A DNA stretch of 7,646 nucleotides from Desulfobulbaceae bacterium (GTDB lineage Bacteria > Desulfobacterota > Desulfobulbia > Desulfobulbales > SURF-16): contig JALNXE010000150.1 of NCBI GenBank assembly GCA_023230525.1, forward strand, positions 1 to 7,646, read 5' to 3'. Position numbers and translations under genes: made by a program. The notes under the pieces are model-generated. The model saw only the letters and a list, made by a program, of their open reading frames with translations, made no database searches and was not told the origin of the DNA. Position 1 is the first letter of the stretch; each line of letters starts with the position of its first letter. Of the stretch, positions 4,654 through 7,646 are shown piece after piece.

Positions 4654-5478
4654 TTATGACCGTTTCTTGACGATATCCTTATCAGATGGCTTCCTCTTCC
4701 TCGTCTTGTATCCCTTGGTCGGAATACCCCAAGGTGTACACGGATGACGCCCACCTGAACTTTTACCTTCACCGCCGCCCATGGGATGATCATGTGGATT
4801 CATAGCAACGCCACGAACCTTCGGCCTGTTGCCTTTCCAGCGATTACGTCCTGCTTTGCCGATTTTTTCGCTCTCATGTTCAATATTGCCAATCTGTCCG
4901 ATACAGGCTCGGCACAGCCGATGGAATCTGCGAACTTCACCGGATGGAAGTTTAACCAGAACATGATCGCCTTCTTTAGCCATCAGCTGCGCTGAAACAC
5001 CAGCACTGCGCACCATCTGTGCACCTTTGCCGATACGCATTTCAACGTTATGGATAATGCTGCCGAGAGGTATATTGGCCATGGGAAGACAATTGCCGAC
5101 CTTAATGTCAACTTTATCACCGGCCTCGACAATATCACCGACTTTAATGCCTAAAGGAGAGAGAATGTATCTCTTCTCACCATCAGCATAAAAGAGCAAA
5201 GCAATATTGGCTGAACGGTTCGGGTCATATTCAATTGCAGCTACCTTGGCAGGAATATTTTCCTTGTCCCTCTTGAAATCAATTACCCTATATTTACGTT
5301 TATGGCCTCCACCTATATGTCTGGCGGTAATGCGTCCATTATTATTACGTCCACCAGATTTTTGCAGCGGTTGCACCAAACCTTTTTCAGGCCCGGTTTT
5401 TGACAATTCCGGATTGATAATAGAAACATAGTTTCTTCTACCCGGTGATGTCGGTTTATAGGTCTTCATTGTTGCCAT
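4654..5478 (-). CDS. rplB: 50S ribosomal protein L2
   Basis: L2 is the largest and one of the most conserved 50S proteins; it binds 23S domain IV, supports subunit association (bridge B7b) and lies near the peptidyl-transferase centre. The product is 274 residues against 273 in E. coli. It starts MATMKTYKPTSPGRRNYV; a second in-frame ATG at codon 4 is possible but the first has GGGG about 6 nt upstream and fits the usual N-terminus better. Core motifs: NNNGRITARHIGGGHKRKYR at 45-64, an OB-fold region around 75-130, an SH3-like domain around 135-200, and MNPHDHPMGGGEGKSSGGRH at 226-245. The histidine of DHP (231) is kept, while the second histidine common in HPHGGG is methionine here. The tail is basic (KTRKRKPSDKDIVKKRS). 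Confidence 0.98.
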   Translation of the reverse strand: MATMKTYKPTSPGRRNYVSIINPELSKTGPEKGLVQPLQKSGGRNNNGRITARHIGGGHKRKYRVIDFKRDKENIPAKVAAIEYDPNRSANIALLFYADGEKRYILSPLGIKVGDIVEAGDKVDIKVGNCLPMANIPLGSIIHNVEMRIGKGAQMVRSAGVSAQLMAKEGDHVLVKLPSGEVRRFHRLCRACIGQIGNIEHESEKIGKAGRNRWKGNRPKVRGVAMNPHDHPMGGGEGKSSGGRHPCTPWGIPTKGYKTRKRKPSDKDIVKKRS

Positions 5479-5523
5479 TTCTTACCCCGATTATTTAATT
5501 ATACGATAAGCAGTAAAGCAAGA

Positions 5524-5814
5524 TTACAGCTGTTCAAGAAAATCAATCTTATGCCCTTCAGCCAGGGTGATAACAGCTTTCTTCCAATCCGGACGTTGAC
5601 CAAAATGGGTGCCCATACGTTTCTTTTTGCCATGCATGTTCGCAGTCCGAACCTTGTCAACCTTGACGTTAAAAAGATGTTCAACGGCCGTTTTGATCTG
5701 AATCTTATTGGCGTTGGCATTCACCTTCATCACCACCTGGTTGTTCTCTTCCTGCAATATCATGCCTTTTTCCGTAAGGCACGGTTTCTTTATGACATTA
5801 TAGATATCGATCAT
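5524..5814 (-). CDS. rplW: 50S ribosomal protein L23
   Basis: L23 sits at the rim of the peptide exit tunnel and is the main docking point for trigger factor and SRP. The product is 96 residues, within the family range (93-100). It shows the usual order: IYNVIKKPCLTEKGM near 4-18 (the conserved ..I..P.LTEK motif), VNANANKIQIKTAVEHLFNV near 31-50 (the A-N-K-.-.-I-K-.-A-V-E motif), then VDKVRTANMHGKKKRMG 52-68 and a C-terminal region ending DFLEQL. The start overlaps the rplD stop as ATGA, indicating translational coupling; GAGAGG lies 8 nt upstream inside rplD. It precedes rplB by 45 nt. Confidence 0.98.
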   Translation of the reverse strand: MIDIYNVIKKPCLTEKGMILQEENNQVVMKVNANANKIQIKTAVEHLFNVKVDKVRTANMHGKKKRMGTHFGQRPDWKKAVITLAEGHKIDFLEQL

Positions 5815-6434
5815 GAAAGCAACCTCTCTTCAAGCTGGCCAATGCAAGACTGGAGTAATATAATGTTTTTATGCAGAAGCACATCATAAACATTCACTCC
5901 TGCCGTGGGAATCACCTTGTATCCAACTGCATTTCGTGATGACTTTTCCAGCTTTTCATCATTTTCAGGGATAACGATAAGTGCATTGTCAAGATTCAGT
6001 GTTCCCATCACACTGATAAAATTTTTCGTCTTGATTTCTTCCAGATCAAAACTGTCCAGCACGACAAGACGGTTTTCAGAAAACCGTGAACTCAAGGCCA
6101 TTCTCAACCCCAGTCTGCGCACCTTCTTGGACAGTCTGATGCTGTAGCTGCGGGGCTTGGGACCAAAGGCTGTCCCGCCACCGCGCCAAACCGGCGATCG
6201 TTTGCTGCCTGAGCGAGCGCGGCCGGTCCCTTTCTGGCGCCAAGGTTTTGCTTTGCTGCCGCGAACCTCAGCCCGCGTCTTAGTGCATGCATTGCCAGAA
6301 CGCTTGTTCGCCAGCTGCATTTTGACGATATCGTGAAGAATGTAGGATTTTACTTCAACGGCAAACAGCGCGTCATTCAGATCCACTTCTCCAACTTTTT
6401 CATTTTTTATGTTAACTATGCCTGTTACTGCCAT
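5811..6434 (-). CDS. rplD: 50S ribosomal protein L4
   Basis: L4 binds domain I of 23S rRNA and sends a long loop into the peptide tunnel opposite L22. The product is 207 residues (E. coli 201). The extended tunnel loop covers about 45-95 and has the invariant KPWRQKGTGRARSGS at 63-77 followed by SPVWRGGGTAFGPKPRSYS at 80-98. The C-terminal domain has NALIVIPE near 150-157 and VYDVLLHKNIILLQ near 182-195, with a short tail past the usual end. In E. coli L4 also represses the S10 operon by binding the rpsJ leader; that leader has no counterpart here because tuf abuts rpsJ. Start ATG has GAGGTG 7 nt upstream, 21 nt after rplC; the stop overlaps rplW by 4 nt. Confidence 0.98.
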   Translation of the reverse strand: MAVTGIVNIKNEKVGEVDLNDALFAVEVKSYILHDIVKMQLANKRSGNACTKTRAEVRGSKAKPWRQKGTGRARSGSKRSPVWRGGGTAFGPKPRSYSIRLSKKVRRLGLRMALSSRFSENRLVVLDSFDLEEIKTKNFISVMGTLNLDNALIVIPENDEKLEKSSRNAVGYKVIPTAGVNVYDVLLHKNIILLQSCIGQLEERLLS

Positions 6435-6455
6435 TTTCCGGCACCTCTTTATCTT

Positions 6456-7085
6456 TTACTTTGTAAAAATCTGAAGCAACTCGTTTGTCGTGCCAGGCAG
6501 GGAACCTTTGATGACCATGACATTTTCTGCATCACGAATATCAATGATTGTCACATTCTTTTTGGTGACAAGATTGTTTCCCATCTGGCCAGGCATCTTT
6601 TTGCCTTTCACAACTTTGCTGGGCCAGGCACTGCATCCGATTGATCCAGGTGCACGATGAAACATTGAACCATGGGTTTTGCCACCGCCCTTGAATCCAT
6701 GACGCCTAATAACACCCTGAAAACCCCGGCCCTTAGCAAAACCTGACACATCAACGATATCTCCAACCTTGAAAAGATCACTGATGAGGATCTGCTGGCC
6801 AAGCTCGAATTTCTCCGGATCAGCAACGCGAAATTCCTTAATATGATAAAAGCCACCTTTCCCTGCACTCTTGAAATGGCCCATCATCGGCTTGTTGACG
6901 CGCGTTTCCTTTTTGCTACCGAAACCAACCTGGATGGCGTTATATCCTTCTTTGCTTTCCGTCTTTTTCTGCAGTACAACACAAGGACCAGCCTCAACCA
7001 CAGTTACGCCAACAGCATCACCGACCTCTGTGTAGATACGGGTCATCCCAATCTTTTTTCCTAATATACCAAGTGTCCTAGGCAT
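6456..7085 (-). CDS. rplC: 50S ribosomal protein L3
   Basis: L3 is an early 50S assembly protein that reaches from the surface to the peptidyl-transferase centre with a long loop. The product is 209 residues, identical in length to E. coli L3. It starts MPRTLGILGKKIGMTRIY and contains the signature FAKGRGFQGVIRRHGFKGG near 116-134, then THGSMFHRAPGSIGCSAWPS near 137-156 and KVVKGKKMPGQMGN. The residue after GSIG is C151, where E. coli has the glutamine (Q150) methylated by PrmB; that modification therefore cannot occur at this position. ATG is preceded by AAGGAT at 7 nt. The 102-nt gap from rpsJ is unusually long for this junction. Confidence 0.98.
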   Translation of the reverse strand: MPRTLGILGKKIGMTRIYTEVGDAVGVTVVEAGPCVVLQKKTESKEGYNAIQVGFGSKKETRVNKPMMGHFKSAGKGGFYHIKEFRVADPEKFELGQQILISDLFKVGDIVDVSGFAKGRGFQGVIRRHGFKGGGKTHGSMFHRAPGSIGCSAWPSKVVKGKKMPGQMGNNLVTKKNVTIIDIRDAENVMVIKGSLPGTTNELLQIFTK

Positions 7086-7187
7086 GATTCTTATCCTTGT
7101 TATTTTTCCGAAAAACAGGCGATAAAAACATTATCAGCATGATTTTCCGTTTGCCTTATCCATTCAAATCAAATCAAAACAATGAAA

Positions 7188-7499
7188 TCAAAGCTTGATT
7201 TCAACATCAACGCCAGCAGAAAGCTCAAGTTTCATTAAGGCGTCGATTGTCTGCTGAGTTGGTTCTAAAATATCAAGCAATCTGCGATGAGTACGCATTT
7301 CAAACTGCTCACGGGATTTTTTATCAACATGCGGTGAGCGCAGTACGCAATACTTATTGATAGAAGTGGGCAATGGAATCGGTCCCGCAATCGTTGCTCC
7401 CGTTCTCTTTGCTGTGTCAACAATCTCATGCGTAGATTGATCTAACAGTTTATGATCATAGCCTTTCAGCCTGATACGGATTTTCTGTGTTTGAATCAT
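7188..7499 (-). CDS. rpsJ: 30S ribosomal protein S10 (NusE)
   Basis: S10 is a 30S head protein and, as NusE, also partners NusB in transcription antitermination and links NusG to the leading ribosome. The chosen start gives 103 residues, the same as E. coli, beginning MIQTQKIRIRLKGYDHKLLDQ. The S10 signature PHVDKKSREQFEMRTH is at 56-71, and the C-terminus LSAGVDVEIKL is typical. The frame is open for 24 codons upstream, but those overlap tuf; an ATG two codons earlier is too close to the AAGGGA Shine-Dalgarno (spacing zero), while the chosen ATG is 6 nt from it. The gene starts 10 nt after the tuf stop, so translation is very probably coupled to tuf. Confidence 0.97.
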   Translation of the reverse strand: MIQTQKIRIRLKGYDHKLLDQSTHEIVDTAKRTGATIAGPIPLPTSINKYCVLRSPHVDKKSREQFEMRTHRRLLDILEPTQQTIDALMKLELSAGVDVEIKL

Positions 7500-7511
7500 G
7501 CTCATTCCCTT
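7497..7511 (-). promoter_or_regulatory. rpsJ ribosome binding site overlapping the tuf stop codon
   Basis: AAGGGA shares its AA with the TAA stop of tuf and lies 6 nt from the rpsJ ATG. It fixes the rpsJ start and places initiation directly in the path of ribosomes ending tuf, consistent with termination-reinitiation coupling. Confidence 0.75.
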
Positions 7512-7646
7512 ATTCCAAAATCTCGTTAATGACGCCGGCACCAACGGTGCGTCCACCCTCGCGAATCGCAAAGCGAAGTCCGACTTCCATCGCTATCGGG
7601 GTGATCAGGTTGCCCTCTACCGTTACGTTGTCGCCGGGCATTACCA
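7510..7646 (-). CDS. tuf: Translation elongation factor Tu, C-terminal fragment (cut by window edge)
   Basis: The last 44 codons of EF-Tu are visible; the GTPase domain and most of domains II and III lie off the right edge. EF-Tu carries aminoacyl-tRNA to the ribosomal A site as a GTP complex. The fragment begins VMPGDNVTVEGNLITPIA and ends with the nearly invariant GLRFAIREGGRTVGAGVI followed by NEILE and a TAA stop. These segments belong to domain III. Its location immediately upstream of rpsJ shows that the str-type cluster runs straight into the S10 cluster, an order seen in many bacteria and archaea. Confidence 0.98.
   Translation of the reverse strand, partial: VMPGDNVTVEGNLITPIAMEVGLRFAIREGGRTVGAGVINEILE

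Noticed and set aside
5551..5889. Plus-strand open frame of 112 codons opposite rplW and the end of rplD
   Set aside because: Hydrophobic, His-rich composition expected from antisense reading; conserved genes fully occupy the other strand.
6104..6868. Minus-strand alternative-frame open frames inside rplD and rplC
   Set aside because: They overlap clear L4 and L3 in another frame and have composition typical of frame-shifted reading.
7500..7571. N-terminal extension of S10 by 24 codons
   Set aside because: The extension overlaps the end of tuf and has no S10 similarity; the Shine-Dalgarno and family length fix the ATG at 7499.
1..7646. An undescribed system or inserted accessory gene within the operon
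   Set aside because: Every gene matches a universal ribosomal protein or EF-Tu in canonical order; no insertion, fusion, frameshift or foreign segment was seen.

Overview
The window is one strand of a bacterial ribosomal-protein super-operon, read entirely on the minus strand. In transcription order it carries the last 44 codons of tuf, then rpsJ (S10), rplC (L3), rplD (L4), rplW (L23), rplB (L2), rpsS (S19), rplV (L22), rpsC (S3), rplP (L16), rpmC (L29), rpsQ (S17), rplN (L14), rplX (L24), rplE (L5), rpsN (zinc-type S14), rpsH (S8) and the first 14 codons of rplF (L6). This is the classical S10 cluster (rpsJ to rpsQ) running without a break into the spc cluster (rplN onward), with the end of the str cluster (tuf) just upstream. 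No mobile element, CRISPR array, tRNA or rRNA gene was seen.

Organism: a bacterium of moderate G+C. A four-cysteine zinc-type S14, an L24 with two C-x2-C pairs, the tuf-rpsJ junction and the general wording of L2, L5 and L24 resemble Desulfobacterota (former Deltaproteobacteria). This is a judgement from memory of the families, not from a search; the phylum-level call is moderately confident and nothing finer is offered.

Layout: 7510-7646 is the end of EF-Tu. 2224-7499 is the S10 cluster of eleven genes. 1-2131 is the spc cluster from L14 to the start of L6. Packing varies. rplD/rplW and rplP/rpmC share ATGA overlaps, and tuf/rpsJ are separated by 10 nt, whereas rpsJ-rplC (102 nt), rplW-rplB (45 nt), rplV-rpsC (86 nt), rpsC-rplP (114 nt), rpsQ-rplN (92 nt), rplN-rplX (76 nt) and rpsH-rplF (90 nt) have longer gaps. 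No non-coding stretch exceeds 300 nt. All products are core parts of the 30S or 50S subunit, and EF-Tu delivers aminoacyl-tRNA to the same machine.

Smaller details that go beyond a routine annotation are: TTG start codons for rpsC and rpsN, each behind the same GGAGGAAG-N3-TTG arrangement; inverted repeats that enclose stop codons at the rpsS/rplV and rplX/rplE junctions; two perfect inverted repeats in the rpsC-rplP gap; and the lack of room for an E. coli-style L4-binding leader upstream of rpsJ. I found no evidence for an undescribed biological system; this is a conserved housekeeping locus.
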